A stretch of 64,000 nt of DNA from Hoyosella rhizosphaerae (GCF_014643175.1 NZ_BMJH01000002.1:496001-560000); one strand, 5' to 3'; shown: positions 30,482-39,551, counted from the stretch's first letter. Notes: generated by a model from the sequence alone, not told the origin. Made by a program: numbers and translations.

Positions 30482-31347
30482 CGAATTTGCGACGTTTTCT
30501 CGACCACTATGTCGAGGAGATCCACGAGGCGCGGTCCCCACCGTGAGGCGATGTCGGAGACGAGTTCGAAAACGTGGCCCTGCTCCACGGCTGCGATATT
30601 TGACCAGCCTGGACGATCTGCCACAACCTCCGGGGTCACTCCGAAGTTGCTGTTGGTAAGAAAGATGACATCAGGGTTTGCTTGCACAATCGCTTCAGCC
30701 GACAGTTGTGTGGCGACGAGGTCTTCGTCGTCAACAATGTTGCGCAGACCCACTCGTTCGAAAAGTGCACTGACGATGCTGGCTGATGTGTACGTCCAGT
30801 ACGTGTCGTCGAGCTCGATGTAGTACGTCAGAGGCGTTGATCGCTGTGGTGCGTCAGCGGCGATCTTGTCCAGGAAGTCAGTCATCCGCTCAACAAGATC
30901 CTCTGCCTCGGTAGACCGCCCTGTGAGGTTGCCGAGATCCACAATCTGGTCGTATACGTCGGTGATCTCTGATGGGTTGTCTGCAGCAACATAGGTGGGA
31001 ATGTGCAACGTGTTGAGTTGCGGCACAATGGCGTCAGCGAATGAGGACAGCACCACAAGGTCCGGATCGTACGAGGAGATCGCCTCAAGGTTGGGACTGA
31101 ATCCACTGAGGTCCGTAGTAGGTGCGTTCTCCGGGAAATTCGAATACTCGTCCACGGCGATGACTTGATCACCAGCACCGATCGCGAAGAGCATCTCAGT
31201 CGCTGCGGGGGAGAGTGAAATTACCCTCGTCGCGTCAGTTTCCGCTTCGACTTCTGAGGTGGCGTCGCCACAACCTGCTGCAACCAGTGCCAGTGCAGTA
31301 GCGACAATGGCGACCCTGCCGGTTTTCGTGACTCTGCCAAAATTCAT
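30478..31347 (-). CDS. btuF: Cobalamin-binding lipoprotein of the ABC importer
   Basis: A 289-residue substrate-binding lipoprotein. The lipobox LVAAGC places the lipid-carrying cysteine at residue 26. The mature part begins with VISLSPAATEMLFAIGAGDQVIAVDEYSNFP, the typical start of BtuF/class III binding proteins, and has the two-lobe layout. The start ATG has AGGAGG 8 bases upstream, and that site is covered by a hairpin in the leader. Cobalamin or a cobamide precursor is the likely ligand. Confidence 0.88.
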   Translation of the reverse strand: MNFGRVTKTGRVAIVATALALVAAGCGDATSEVEAETDATRVISLSPAATEMLFAIGAGDQVIAVDEYSNFPENAPTTDLSGFSPNLEAISSYDPDLVVLSSFADAIVPQLNTLHIPTYVAADNPSEITDVYDQIVDLGNLTGRSTEAEDLVERMTDFLDKIAADAPQRSTPLTYYIELDDTYWTYTSASIVSALFERVGLRNIVDDEDLVATQLSAEAIVQANPDVIFLTNSNFGVTPEVVADRPGWSNIAAVEQGHVFELVSDIASRWGPRLVDLLDIVVEKTSQIR

Positions 31348-31354
31348 GTGCCGA

Positions 31355-31376
31355 TCCTCCTGTTGGTCGAGGAGGA
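31355..31376 (-). promoter_or_regulatory. Shine-Dalgarno-sequestering hairpin in the btuF leader
   Basis: On the minus strand TCCTCCT (31376-31370) can pair over 7 bp with AGGAGGA (31361-31355), which is the btuF ribosome site; the loop is 8 bases. This looks like the expression platform of the riboswitch upstream, acting on translation. Confidence 0.75.
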
Positions 31377-31439
31377 GAATCGCCGACTTTGGCCAAACAC
31401 AGGCCGCCTGCGAGACGCTCGTCCTCGAGAGCTCTCGAA

Positions 31440-31560
31440 CGTCACAAGCAGGCGACCTGGCTTAACTCTGCAGGGCTCGAAAGCCGCTGCGGGGCTCACA
31501 GTTGCGGGACAGCGCCGGTTTCACACCGGCTTCGCTGCATCGTGACAGCCACCAGAATAC
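31440..31560 (-). ncRNA. Cobalamin (B12) riboswitch
   Basis: The minus strand carries the conserved aptamer parts in order: GGTGGCTGTC at the 5' end, a GAA followed by GCCGGTGTGAAACCGGC, then GCTGTCCCGCAACTGTGA, and finally the B12-box-like AAGCCAGGTCGCCTGC. GTCAC near the 5' end pairs with GTGAC after the B12 box, closing P1. It lies about 95 bases before btuF. Binding of adenosylcobalamin is expected to repress the import operon. Confidence 0.9.
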
Positions 31561-31573
31561 GCTGTGGGTGGGG

Positions 31574-32902
31574 TTAGGATCCCCCGCCGCCCATCGATCC
31601 TGAACCCACACCGGGCGTGGGCGGGGTGTGGTCGAGGGTGGTGCGCATCAACATGACGTTGTAGTGCGACCAACGTGAGACGGTGAAGTACAAGTCAGAG
31701 CCCTCGGACCACGGATGAATGTACGGTGCGTAGAGCCCGCCTGGGAAAGCTGTCGCGGTCATGATTGGTTCAGCGTCGCTCCACGGTCCTTGCGGTTGGT
31801 CGGCGAGACGCAGGACGACGCTGCCCAGGCTGTTGGTGTACAGGGCGATGTATTTGCCGAGGAACTCGTTCCACTGCACTGACATTTCACTGACGCGCGC
31901 AGGGATTACGTTGACGGCTGCGCTGGGGTCACCTTGAGTCCAGCCTGACCCATTCCAATACTCATACTCGGCGAGATCAAGAATGTCGGTTTCGTTGACA
32001 CGGGCGACCCGCGCCGCGCCTTGCCTGCCTGAAGGTGTGCCGAAGGTGTAAACGTAGCCATCGCGCTTCACATATGCGGCCATCTGAAAGTTGTTGTTGC
32101 CCGCGACGTAGTCGTAGTCGTCGAGGTTGCCAGTTTCATCGGCGCGAATGGTGTCGAAATCCACGTCCCAGTTCTCGCCGTTGTCATCGGAGACAGCGAT
32201 GGCTGAGAAGTTGGTTGTCCATTGCCCCGGTGGACCCCACTCTTTCACCGACATGAAGTTGATGTACTGAGTGGTGCCGACAGCGATCCCGGCTGTGGGG
32301 ATGACTGTGAACTCCGTCGGTGCTAGCCCCAACTTGTCGATGATTTGCTTCGAGAAATCGGGTCGGTCAATGGTGACGGGGGAGCCGCCGAAGAGGTAGT
32401 CGTCGTCTTCCTCTGTGAGCGGGTCAGGTACGGCCATGCCGTCAGAAAGATCAGTGTCGGCCGACCGCATGAGGGCATTGAAACGCCACTCATTGCCCGG
32501 AAGCGAACAGTCACCAAAGGTGTCTCCATAGGCGATGAGTACCTGCTGCTCGTCGTCGGTTTTGCCGTTGTCCCAGATGATCCCGAGGTCTGTGCCAGAC
32601 ATCCCGAAGCGGGTTGGAGTCTGGTTGTTGCTATTCGGACCTGTCAGCCACTCGACAAACTTGGCCGGTGAAGCAGCGCGCGGGCTGAACAGTGCGTGAG
32701 GTGGCTCAAGGCCGACGGGGCCATGTGCAGTCTCAGGCATGCGACCAAGCGGCGCACCTTCGACGTGGGCGCTGGTTCCGTTGGCATCACTAGTAGATAT
32801 CGAGGCACACGGTGCTGCCAGCGCGGTCGGTGCTGTAATCGCGAGCATCCCCGCGCCTAACACTGACGCAAGACCTAACGGCACCGCCTTAATTTTCTGC
32901 AC
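31574..32902 (-). CDS. Secreted DUF4185 domain protein
   Basis: A 442-residue exported protein. The GTG at 32902 follows AAGGAG by 5 bases and gives a proper signal peptide (QKIKAVPLGLASVLGAGMLAITAPTALA|APC). The mature protein looks like a beta-propeller of the DUF4185 type: it repeats short blocks such as GIIWDNGKTD, AYGDTFG, FSAIAVSDDNGENW and GYVYTFGTPSGRQGAARVARV. The C-terminal TLDHTPPTPGVG is followed by a Gly/Ser tail. Function is unknown; similar proteins may be glycan-active. Its stop is only about 14 bases before the B12 riboswitch, on the same strand. Confidence 0.8.
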   Translation of the reverse strand: MQKIKAVPLGLASVLGAGMLAITAPTALAAPCASISTSDANGTSAHVEGAPLGRMPETAHGPVGLEPPHALFSPRAASPAKFVEWLTGPNSNNQTPTRFGMSGTDLGIIWDNGKTDDEQQVLIAYGDTFGDCSLPGNEWRFNALMRSADTDLSDGMAVPDPLTEEDDDYLFGGSPVTIDRPDFSKQIIDKLGLAPTEFTVIPTAGIAVGTTQYINFMSVKEWGPPGQWTTNFSAIAVSDDNGENWDVDFDTIRADETGNLDDYDYVAGNNNFQMAAYVKRDGYVYTFGTPSGRQGAARVARVNETDILDLAEYEYWNGSGWTQGDPSAAVNVIPARVSEMSVQWNEFLGKYIALYTNSLGSVVLRLADQPQGPWSDAEPIMTATAFPGGLYAPYIHPWSEGSDLYFTVSRWSHYNVMLMRTTLDHTPPTPGVGSGSMGGGGS

Positions 32903-33192
32903 TCGCACTCCTTCACGCTGACGCCCGATAAAGACTGTTGACGAAAGCATGTGCGCTGCAATGGAAAGGGAAGCGCTATTTAGCACGTGATGTGACAAGC
33001 GTGATCGAACCGATGCGGTTTGGAACCGGCAGCGAAATACGTAACGATCAGCAGCCTCACAGGTGCCAGTGCTCAAATGCAGGCATACTTGACGAGACAG
33101 TGTGCTGAGCAGTCAACACCTATCCTGATTTGTTTTCACCGAGCTTGGGTACTCACGGTGCAGTAGATGACCAGTCAGCTAAGGGGACTTGC

Positions 33193-34200
33193 GTGAACAC
33201 ACCCGTCACCACCAATCTTGCCGTCTCGGCGGATATATCCGACCTAGTTGGGCACACTCCGCTGGTGAATCTGACGCGACTTTTCCCAGATGTACCGCAC
33301 ACCATTTTGATGAAACTCGAGATGTTCAACCCGGGTTTCAGTGCCAAAGACAGGACCGCTGCGTCTCTGGTCGATAGCGCTTTCGAGACTGGTCAGCTGC
33401 AGTCCGGAGGCACTGTCGTCGAGTCGAGTTCAGGCAATCTTGGCCTGGCGCTGGCGCGGTCGTGCTTGTTGCGAGACGTCCGATTTATTTGTGTCGCGGA
33501 TTCCCGCACGAATAAAGCCACGATTTCGATGATGCGAGCACTTGGGGCAGACGTCCGGATCGTCGACGCTATTAGTGCAGGCACATCGGAGCTACTCGCC
33601 GCACGGTTAAAGGAAGTTGCTCGCATTGTTGGTGAAATTCCTGGCGCGGTGAATCTTAATCAGTATTCAAACCCCGCGAATCCTCAAGCGCACGAACTCG
33701 GCACGATGGCGGAAATCGCCGAGCAGACGCACGGCAGGGTAGATCACCTCTTTGTGGCCACAAGCACCACAGGCACGTTGACTGGCTGCCGTAACTTCAT
33801 CGACAAAACAAGGATGACTACCCGCATAACCGCTGTGGATTCTGAAGGAAGCGCTCTTTTCGGTGGGACATCACGGGAGCGGTTCCTGCCCGGCTTGGGT
33901 GCGGGGTTGGAAACACGTTTTTCACAAGATGCCCGCCTTGATGATTTGGTGCGGGTATCTGAGGCTGATTGTGTCCGCGGCTGCAGGTTGCTGGCGCGGC
34001 GTGAAGCGATCATCGCTGGTGCATCGACAGGGGGAGTTGTCGCTGCCCTTCGTCGACGGCTGCCGTCCATTGATCCGGCCGACACAGTGGTGTTGATAGC
34101 CCACGACGGTGGCTTGCCGTATGCCGAAACTGTCTACAGTGATGCGTGGGTCAACGACGTCCTGGGGCTCACGAAGGAGCAGACCGAACAATGGCTGTAG
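33193..34200 (+). CDS. SbnA-like PLP-dependent synthase (cysteine synthase family)
   Basis: A 335-residue fold-type II PLP enzyme. The Schiff-base lysine is K52 in NPGFSAKDR, the substrate loop is ESSSGNLG and the phosphate loop is TSTTGTLTG. The SSSGNLG form, rather than TSGNTG of true cysteine synthases, is what I associate with SbnA, which joins O-phosphoserine to glutamate on the way to 2,3-diaminopropionate. The GTG at 33193 has AAGGGGA 5 bases upstream. The gene overlaps the next by 10 bases and starts a three-gene operon. The exact substrates are inferred. Confidence 0.8.
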   Translation: MNTPVTTNLAVSADISDLVGHTPLVNLTRLFPDVPHTILMKLEMFNPGFSAKDRTAASLVDSAFETGQLQSGGTVVESSSGNLGLALARSCLLRDVRFICVADSRTNKATISMMRALGADVRIVDAISAGTSELLAARLKEVARIVGEIPGAVNLNQYSNPANPQAHELGTMAEIAEQTHGRVDHLFVATSTTGTLTGCRNFIDKTRMTTRITAVDSEGSALFGGTSRERFLPGLGAGLETRFSQDARLDDLVRVSEADCVRGCRLLARREAIIAGASTGGVVAALRRRLPSIDPADTVVLIAHDGGLPYAETVYSDAWVNDVLGLTKEQTEQWL

Positions 34201-35753
34201 GCGCATCCGCATTTACTATCGCGATCCTGGGTGCGGGTCCGAAGGGACTTTTTGCGCTGGAGTCGATCCTTGCGCAGTCTCACACGATGTCAGCGAAACT
34301 TCGCATCGACCTGTTTGATCCGCAGGAACCCGGGATTGGTGCCGCATATCAGCCTTCGTTGCCTAACTATTTGCGCCTCAATGTTGATGCGAACATCGTT
34401 TCGACCTGGCCTCGCGAGCGAAGAAGCGCGCTGCGACCGTCATGGCGTGAATGGGCTCAATCAGTTGAACCGACGATCGCAGCGGAAGGCTTTCCATCTC
34501 GCGCTGCCGTCGGCCGGTACTTCAGGTGGTCATTTCAGCGTTTGGTCGAATCTGCACCACATGTACAGGTCCGGCATATTGCGTCCACTGTCACGGATCT
34601 TCGTCGTTCGCACTGCGGCAGGTGGCACGTGCTGCCGGACACCGACCGAGGACCGTATGACGAAGTGCTGCTGACAGTGGGACACGGCGCCACCTGGGAC
34701 GGGGCGCTTCTGGATGCGGGTGAAACCCCAGTCACCTCGGTGTACCCGATCGAAAATCTTGACACGGTTGCACCGCACACTCGCGTGCGATTCCGGGGTG
34801 CGGCACTGACCTTCATCGATGGTGCATTGGCGCTCACGGAGGGGCGCGGTGGCCGGTTTGAAGGCCACGGCGCACATTGTCGTTACGTTCGTAGTGGATC
34901 CGAACCGCGTTCCATCTATCCCAGTTCGCGTTCCGGCAGCTTCCTGCACGCGAAACCACGCACCGTGTTGCCGCGCAATGCCACCGATGCGGCACTAAAG
35001 GAATGGACAAAAGTTGATTCGGGCGACGTGGACTCGATGGAGGAGTCGATTGTCGGAGCAGCTCACGCCATACTCTGGGAGCTCGGTGTACCAGCAGCTC
35101 ATGAGCGGATCTTGGAAACCTTGCGGACGGGATGGGACCCAGCACAACCACTAACGGGTGCTGTCGGTGTTCGAGCGGTCGATGCATTTCGGGAGTCAGT
35201 CGAGATTGGACGCGGCGAAAAACACCCCGGGCCTGCATACGCGCTTGGACGTGCGTGGGCCATCGGCTACCAAACCGTGGTCGACCGGTTTCCGGGGCCA
35301 TCCCCGGACTGGGAAAAGTTCATGGCACTCGCTGCCACATTGGAACGGTTCGCATTTGGGCCACCTCTGGTGAACGCAGAGAAACTGCTCGCACTGATCG
35401 ATGCCGGCCTCGTTGTTTCGGACTACATTGCTGGCAGCTTGGCTGACGGCGGGCCCTACGACAAGTGCATCGACGCAGTGCTGCCCCCGCCAGGATGGCG
35501 TCGCCTCACCGACCCACTGGTGACATCGCTGCGTGACTCGGGGCACGTGAGCATTCCCGATGGGCGCAGGGGCATCATGATTACCGACGACGCCCAGGTA
35601 ATTGGCAACCGAGGTGCGACGCACGGGCTATCCGCGCTGGGTCGCCCAACTGAAGACACCGTGATAGGCAATGACACTCTGAATCGGGCATTGCACGACA
35701 CCCCTGAACGATGGGCCACTCGGGTGATGAGACGTATCGAAGGGACCGGATGA
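34191..35753 (+). CDS. FAD/NAD(P)-binding protein
   Basis: A 520-residue protein of the FAD-NAD(P)-binding type (PF13454-like). It opens with the dinucleotide fold FTIAILGAGPKGLFALESIL and continues with FDPQEPGIGAAYQPSLPNYLRLNV, a layout seen in proteins that resemble N-hydroxylating monooxygenases. The rest is unassigned but includes an Arg/His-rich middle and PGPAYALGRAWAIGYQ. It may carry out an oxidation on the product of the preceding synthase. It is coupled to both neighbours: a 10-base overlap upstream and ATGA downstream. Confidence 0.72.
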   Translation: MAVGASAFTIAILGAGPKGLFALESILAQSHTMSAKLRIDLFDPQEPGIGAAYQPSLPNYLRLNVDANIVSTWPRERRSALRPSWREWAQSVEPTIAAEGFPSRAAVGRYFRWSFQRLVESAPHVQVRHIASTVTDLRRSHCGRWHVLPDTDRGPYDEVLLTVGHGATWDGALLDAGETPVTSVYPIENLDTVAPHTRVRFRGAALTFIDGALALTEGRGGRFEGHGAHCRYVRSGSEPRSIYPSSRSGSFLHAKPRTVLPRNATDAALKEWTKVDSGDVDSMEESIVGAAHAILWELGVPAAHERILETLRTGWDPAQPLTGAVGVRAVDAFRESVEIGRGEKHPGPAYALGRAWAIGYQTVVDRFPGPSPDWEKFMALAATLERFAFGPPLVNAEKLLALIDAGLVVSDYIAGSLADGGPYDKCIDAVLPPPGWRRLTDPLVTSLRDSGHVSIPDGRRGIMITDDAQVIGNRGATHGLSALGRPTEDTVIGNDTLNRALHDTPERWATRVMRRIEGTG

Positions 35754-37186
35754 GCAGCGATATCCAGAAAATGTGTGCCGGTGATCCTCCGCTTACTGCG
35801 CGGTTGGCGAGCTGGATGAGCGACCTGCTAGCTGATCCACAGGTTACCCAGCGAGTGGTAGAAGAGTACGGATCGCCAGTGAATGTGCTCCACACAGGCG
35901 CTCTAGCAGGAAACGCTTCGGACCTTTCGGATGCAGCAGCAGAGCTCGACATTGATCTGCGTGTATTTTTTGCCCGCAAAGCCAATAAAGCCCTGAGTTT
36001 TGTTGATGCCGCCCGCGACGCCGGTCTAGGTGTGGACGTCGCATCCGAAAACGAGTTGCGCCAAGTACTTGATCGGGGGGTGCAGCCACACAACGTCATC
36101 GTCACGGCCGCAGTGAAACCGCCACCGCTACTCGAACTGTGCCTGTCGCGCAATGTGCCTGTTGCCCTCGACAACCACGATGAGGCAGACGGGTATCTCA
36201 GCATGTTGGCCGCGCGGGGTGACGGTGCGCCTCCCGCCCCGGTAGCCCTGCGAATCGCATCGCAGAATGATGCCATCGCGCCGACACGATTCGGGATGTC
36301 CGTACCCGACTGGCTGGAGTGGCTCGACACACGGAATGTGAGCGCACTCCTGTTCGAAGGTGTTCACTTCCACCTCCACGGGTACTCGCCCCACAACCGG
36401 GCCATCGTTGTAGACGAGGCCCTTCAGTTCATTGATGCCCTGCGGCAGCGCGGCCACCGCCCCTCTTTTATCGACATGGGCGGGGGCATCCCCATGAGTT
36501 ACCTCAACAACGAAGCCGAATGGGACGCATTCGAGGCTGCCCACAAATCCGCAATTCTCCACCAGCGTCCACCGATTACCTGGCGAAACGATGGTTTCGG
36601 CCGACGAGAAGAAGCCGGTGCACTAGCTGGCACCCGCAATACTTACCCCTACTTTCAGCGGCCAATCCGAGGCGACTGGTTGCGTGCCCTCGTCGCGGCA
36701 CATGCGACGACGCACACACCCAACCGCGCGCTAAGTACCGAGTTGCGGGATCGCGGGCTACACCTGCGGTGCGAACCTGGCCGTTCGCTGCTCGACGGCT
36801 GCGGCATGACCCTAGCCAAGGTGCTATTTCGCAAGAAGAGTAGTGACGGCATCCCTTTGGTCGGCCTCGAAATGAACCGCACCCAGTGCAGATCAACATC
36901 AGCTGATTTTCTTGTCGACCCCATACTTGTGCGCGGAGACCAGTCTGGCCGACCCAACAGTCCTTTCGCTGGCTTCCTAGTCGGCGCGTACTGCGTCGAA
37001 GACGAGTTAATACTGCGGCGGAAACTCAACTTTCCACACGGGGTTGCCGTCGGAGACATCGTGGCCCTGCCCAACACCGCTGGTTATTTGATGCACATCC
37101 TCGAAAGCGAATCGCACCAACTTCCGCTCGCACGCAACATCGTGGTCCGCGACGACGGACTCGTTGAAGACGACATTGGGCGCTAA
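35750..37186 (+). CDS. Y4yA-like PLP-dependent enzyme (alanine racemase/group IV decarboxylase fold)
   Basis: A 478-residue fold-type III PLP enzyme. The N-terminal barrel has the PLP lysine K77 in FFARKANKALSF, then DVASENEL, the HFHLHGYS segment and the glycine loop FIDMGGGIPM. The C-terminal beta domain contains CEPGRSLLDGCG and the MNRT-Q substrate region. Layout is that of diaminopimelate decarboxylase relatives, and I associate this branch with the Y4yA family first seen on the Rhizobium NGR234 plasmid. The ATG overlaps the preceding stop. Whether it decarboxylates or racemises its substrate cannot be told from sequence. Confidence 0.78.
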   Translation: MSSDIQKMCAGDPPLTARLASWMSDLLADPQVTQRVVEEYGSPVNVLHTGALAGNASDLSDAAAELDIDLRVFFARKANKALSFVDAARDAGLGVDVASENELRQVLDRGVQPHNVIVTAAVKPPPLLELCLSRNVPVALDNHDEADGYLSMLAARGDGAPPAPVALRIASQNDAIAPTRFGMSVPDWLEWLDTRNVSALLFEGVHFHLHGYSPHNRAIVVDEALQFIDALRQRGHRPSFIDMGGGIPMSYLNNEAEWDAFEAAHKSAILHQRPPITWRNDGFGRREEAGALAGTRNTYPYFQRPIRGDWLRALVAAHATTHTPNRALSTELRDRGLHLRCEPGRSLLDGCGMTLAKVLFRKKSSDGIPLVGLEMNRTQCRSTSADFLVDPILVRGDQSGRPNSPFAGFLVGAYCVEDELILRRKLNFPHGVAVGDIVALPNTAGYLMHILESESHQLPLARNIVVRDDGLVEDDIGR

Positions 37187-37234
37187 CTGCACTTCTTGTG
37201 CGCAAGGTTGGGTCCGTGGTGGACAGTGTGGCCG

Positions 37235-38446
37235 TCATGCCGACACCAGTTCTGTTTCTCTGACTGCTTCAATGCGGGATTCGCGATAGGCGACTGCTGT
37301 AACGGCCAACGCAAGGAGCGTAACCACTACGGCGACATAGGCAGGCATACGGTACCCGGCGGCGGTCACCGCGACTGCGCCAAGTGCTGGACCGAGGGCG
37401 TTGCCGACATTGAATGCTGAGGTATTCACTGCGGCCGCGAGTGTGGGTGCGGCTCCAGCGATCGCGAAGATCCGGGCGTTGAGCGCTGGGGCAACGATGT
37501 AACCAGTGGCACCGACTGCTGTGATGGCAATCGGAAGGGCGATCTGGTTGGACGCTGATGCAGCGACTGCCAACAGGCTGAGGGACATAAGCGTCAGTCC
37601 GACAAAGATGGTCCCGAAAATGTTGCTGTCCGCAAGTCTTCCGCCGACGGTGATACCGATGAACGATCCGACACCAAAGGCAGCCAGAATCATGGGTACG
37701 GCGCTGGGGGAGAATCCAGCCTCATCGGTGATCAGCGGTGCAAAGTAGGTAAACGCGCAGAACATCGCTCCCTGAAATAGCGCTGTGGTGGCGAGTGTGA
37801 GCCACACATGCCGTGAAGTGAAGGCAATGAGTTCGTGTTTGACGAGTTTGGCTTTTTTGACGTCAGTGTTTTCTCGTGCTGAAGGGGGAACAAACAGCGC
37901 GATCGTTGCAGCAGTGGCGAGAGTAAGGATCGCGATCGCGGCGAACGCTGAGCGCCACCCGAATTGCTGACCAACCCACGTGCCCAGTGGAACTCCAGCG
38001 ACATTGGCGAGGGTTAGTCCAGCTGCCATGACGGCGAGGGCCCGGCCAGTCATTGATGGTGGTGACAGGCGGACTGCAAGGACTGCGCCGACAGCCCAGA
38101 ATGCCCCGCATGCGAACGCGGAGAGCACACGCGAGATTGCAATGATTGTGAAGTCATCGGTGAGATAGACCGTGACGTGTAGAGCGGAGAACACAAGTGA
38201 CACGGTGATGAGGACTGTTCTTCGGGGCATCCCAAGAGTCGCGATCGCCATGAGGGGTGCGCCGATGATCATGCCGACGGCGAAGGCGGTGATCAACAGA
38301 GAGGCCCCGGGAATGGTTGTTCCAAGGTCGGGGGCGATGTTGGGGAGCAGTCCCGCGATCATGAATTCGGATGTGGCGAGGCAGAAAATCCCTACGCCCA
38401 GTATGTACACGGATTTCGGTATGGACTCGCGATGGTGGTCAATCAT
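37235..38446 (-). CDS. MFS exporter, DHA1 type
   Basis: A 403-residue transporter with twelve predicted helices. It has the DHA1 sugar-efflux/drug-efflux layout of AraJ and Cmx proteins: FCLATSEFMIAGLLPNIA in helix 1 and NVAGVPLGTWVGQQFGWRSAF in helix 5. The ATG at 38446 follows AAGGA by 5 bases; a longer frame to 38476 has no such signal. It is downstream of a TetR gene with a 42-base gap and converges on the PLP cluster, so it may export that cluster's product. That link is by position only. Confidence 0.83.
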   Translation of the reverse strand: MIDHHRESIPKSVYILGVGIFCLATSEFMIAGLLPNIAPDLGTTIPGASLLITAFAVGMIIGAPLMAIATLGMPRRTVLITVSLVFSALHVTVYLTDDFTIIAISRVLSAFACGAFWAVGAVLAVRLSPPSMTGRALAVMAAGLTLANVAGVPLGTWVGQQFGWRSAFAAIAILTLATAATIALFVPPSARENTDVKKAKLVKHELIAFTSRHVWLTLATTALFQGAMFCAFTYFAPLITDEAGFSPSAVPMILAAFGVGSFIGITVGGRLADSNIFGTIFVGLTLMSLSLLAVAASASNQIALPIAITAVGATGYIVAPALNARIFAIAGAAPTLAAAVNTSAFNVGNALGPALGAVAVTAAGYRMPAYVAVVVTLLALAVTAVAYRESRIEAVRETELVSA

Positions 38447-38488
38447 TGAATTCCTTGTCGTTGGGCGTGCCCGCATCGCGGGGAAGTG

Positions 38489-39085
38489 TCACGCCGCTGT
38501 GCCTACGAGCAGATTCAGGCTGGTCTCGATCGTCTCGAGGATGCTGTCGATTTCCGGTTCGGACGCTGCGAGGACGTGGTTTCCGCACAAAACAGCGGTG
38601 AGTACTAGTGCCCATTTACTGGGGGGCAGGCTGGAAGGGAGTTCACCGGACGTGTGGCCCTCGGCCACGATGTGTTCGATTGTTTGCCGGATGTTCTCGA
38701 AGTTGCGTAGTGCGCAGGCTGCGACGTCGTTGTCTTCGCCTGCTGCTTCGACGGAGGCATCTACTGCTAGGCAGCCTCGCCGGGAGGGGTGAGTGAATTG
38801 GTGCTGCGCTGCGGATATCAGCAGTACCCGCAGTTTTTCTTCGGCATGCAATGTGTGGTTGTCGATCAACTCTTGCTGCAGTATCCATTGCCTGCCTGCG
38901 TATTCGCGGAGGCACCGTAGGTACAGGCTGCGCTTGTTATGGAATGTTCCGTACAGTGAGCTACGTGACAATCCGGTTGCTGCGCATAGCTCTTCCGTAG
39001 ACGCAGCATGGTATCCACGCAGCCAAAATAGCTCCATCGCGCTTCGGAGGACAGTTGACTCATCGAACTTGCGTGGTCGACCCAT
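38489..39085 (-). CDS. TetR family transcriptional regulator
   Basis: A 198-residue regulator with a standard N-terminal DNA-binding domain (GRPRKFDESTVLRSAMELFWLRGYHAAS, then GLSRSSLYGTFHNKRSLY) and a C-terminal domain of the RutR/LmrA kind with the conserved RGCLAVDASVE. It leads a two-gene operon with the MFS exporter, the usual arrangement for a drug- or metabolite-sensing repressor. An inverted repeat lies 20 bases upstream of its start. Confidence 0.87.
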   Translation of the reverse strand: MGRPRKFDESTVLRSAMELFWLRGYHAASTEELCAATGLSRSSLYGTFHNKRSLYLRCLREYAGRQWILQQELIDNHTLHAEEKLRVLLISAAQHQFTHPSRRGCLAVDASVEAAGEDNDVAACALRNFENIRQTIEHIVAEGHTSGELPSSLPPSKWALVLTAVLCGNHVLAASEPEIDSILETIETSLNLLVGTAA

Positions 39086-39105
39086 GTGGCTAAGCGTAAC
39101 GATAT

Positions 39106-39121
39106 TGGACTGATGTGTCCA
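39106..39121. promoter_or_regulatory. Inverted repeat upstream of TetR/MFS operon
   Basis: TGGAC (39106-39110) and GTCCA (39117-39121) form a perfect 5-bp inverted repeat with a 6-base spacer, 20 bases before the TetR start. It is a plausible operator for autoregulation. Confidence 0.4.
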
Positions 39122-39551
39122 TAACTAACCGTGTAAACACTGCCTAACCCTTCGCTTGGGCTGGTGCAAGACCAGGGAACGCGCCACCTCGCTGCACAGG
39201 GTCACCTTCAACCAAGGGCGAAAGCGAAGGCCGGGTGGGGCCACATTGCTTGGCGCAATCTTGGCAAGCGCTACTGCGGTTCAGACCCGCTCATGTGCAG
39301 AACGGAAGGTTCGTTCTGTTGGCAGGCCGTGAACTCAATCGATCATCGGCCGCGCGCATTTCGTCAGCTCGCATGGTATGCGTCTATGCGCCGACTGTAG
39401 TGAACGGGCGGACTTCCTGTCTTGGATAAACCTCAAACAGTAAAAGGCTTAATTTTATCTATATATTCACATATGCTAATAAAGTGAAAATTGCCCATTT
39501 GGGAACGGAAGAAAAACGTGAGTGGTGAATGCGCAAAAATAATACATCCCG

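Noticed and set aside
28674-31347. Siderophore or F420-precursor importer as identity of the ABC operon
   Set aside because: The B12 riboswitch and the BtuF-like binding protein favour cobalamin.
33077-33192. IdeR/DtxR iron box ahead of the SbnA-like operon
   Set aside because: No sequence close to the known 19-bp consensus was found in this interval.
38172-38792. 206-residue plus-strand frame across the MFS and TetR genes
   Set aside because: It spans the junction of two clear minus-strand genes and shows no domain.
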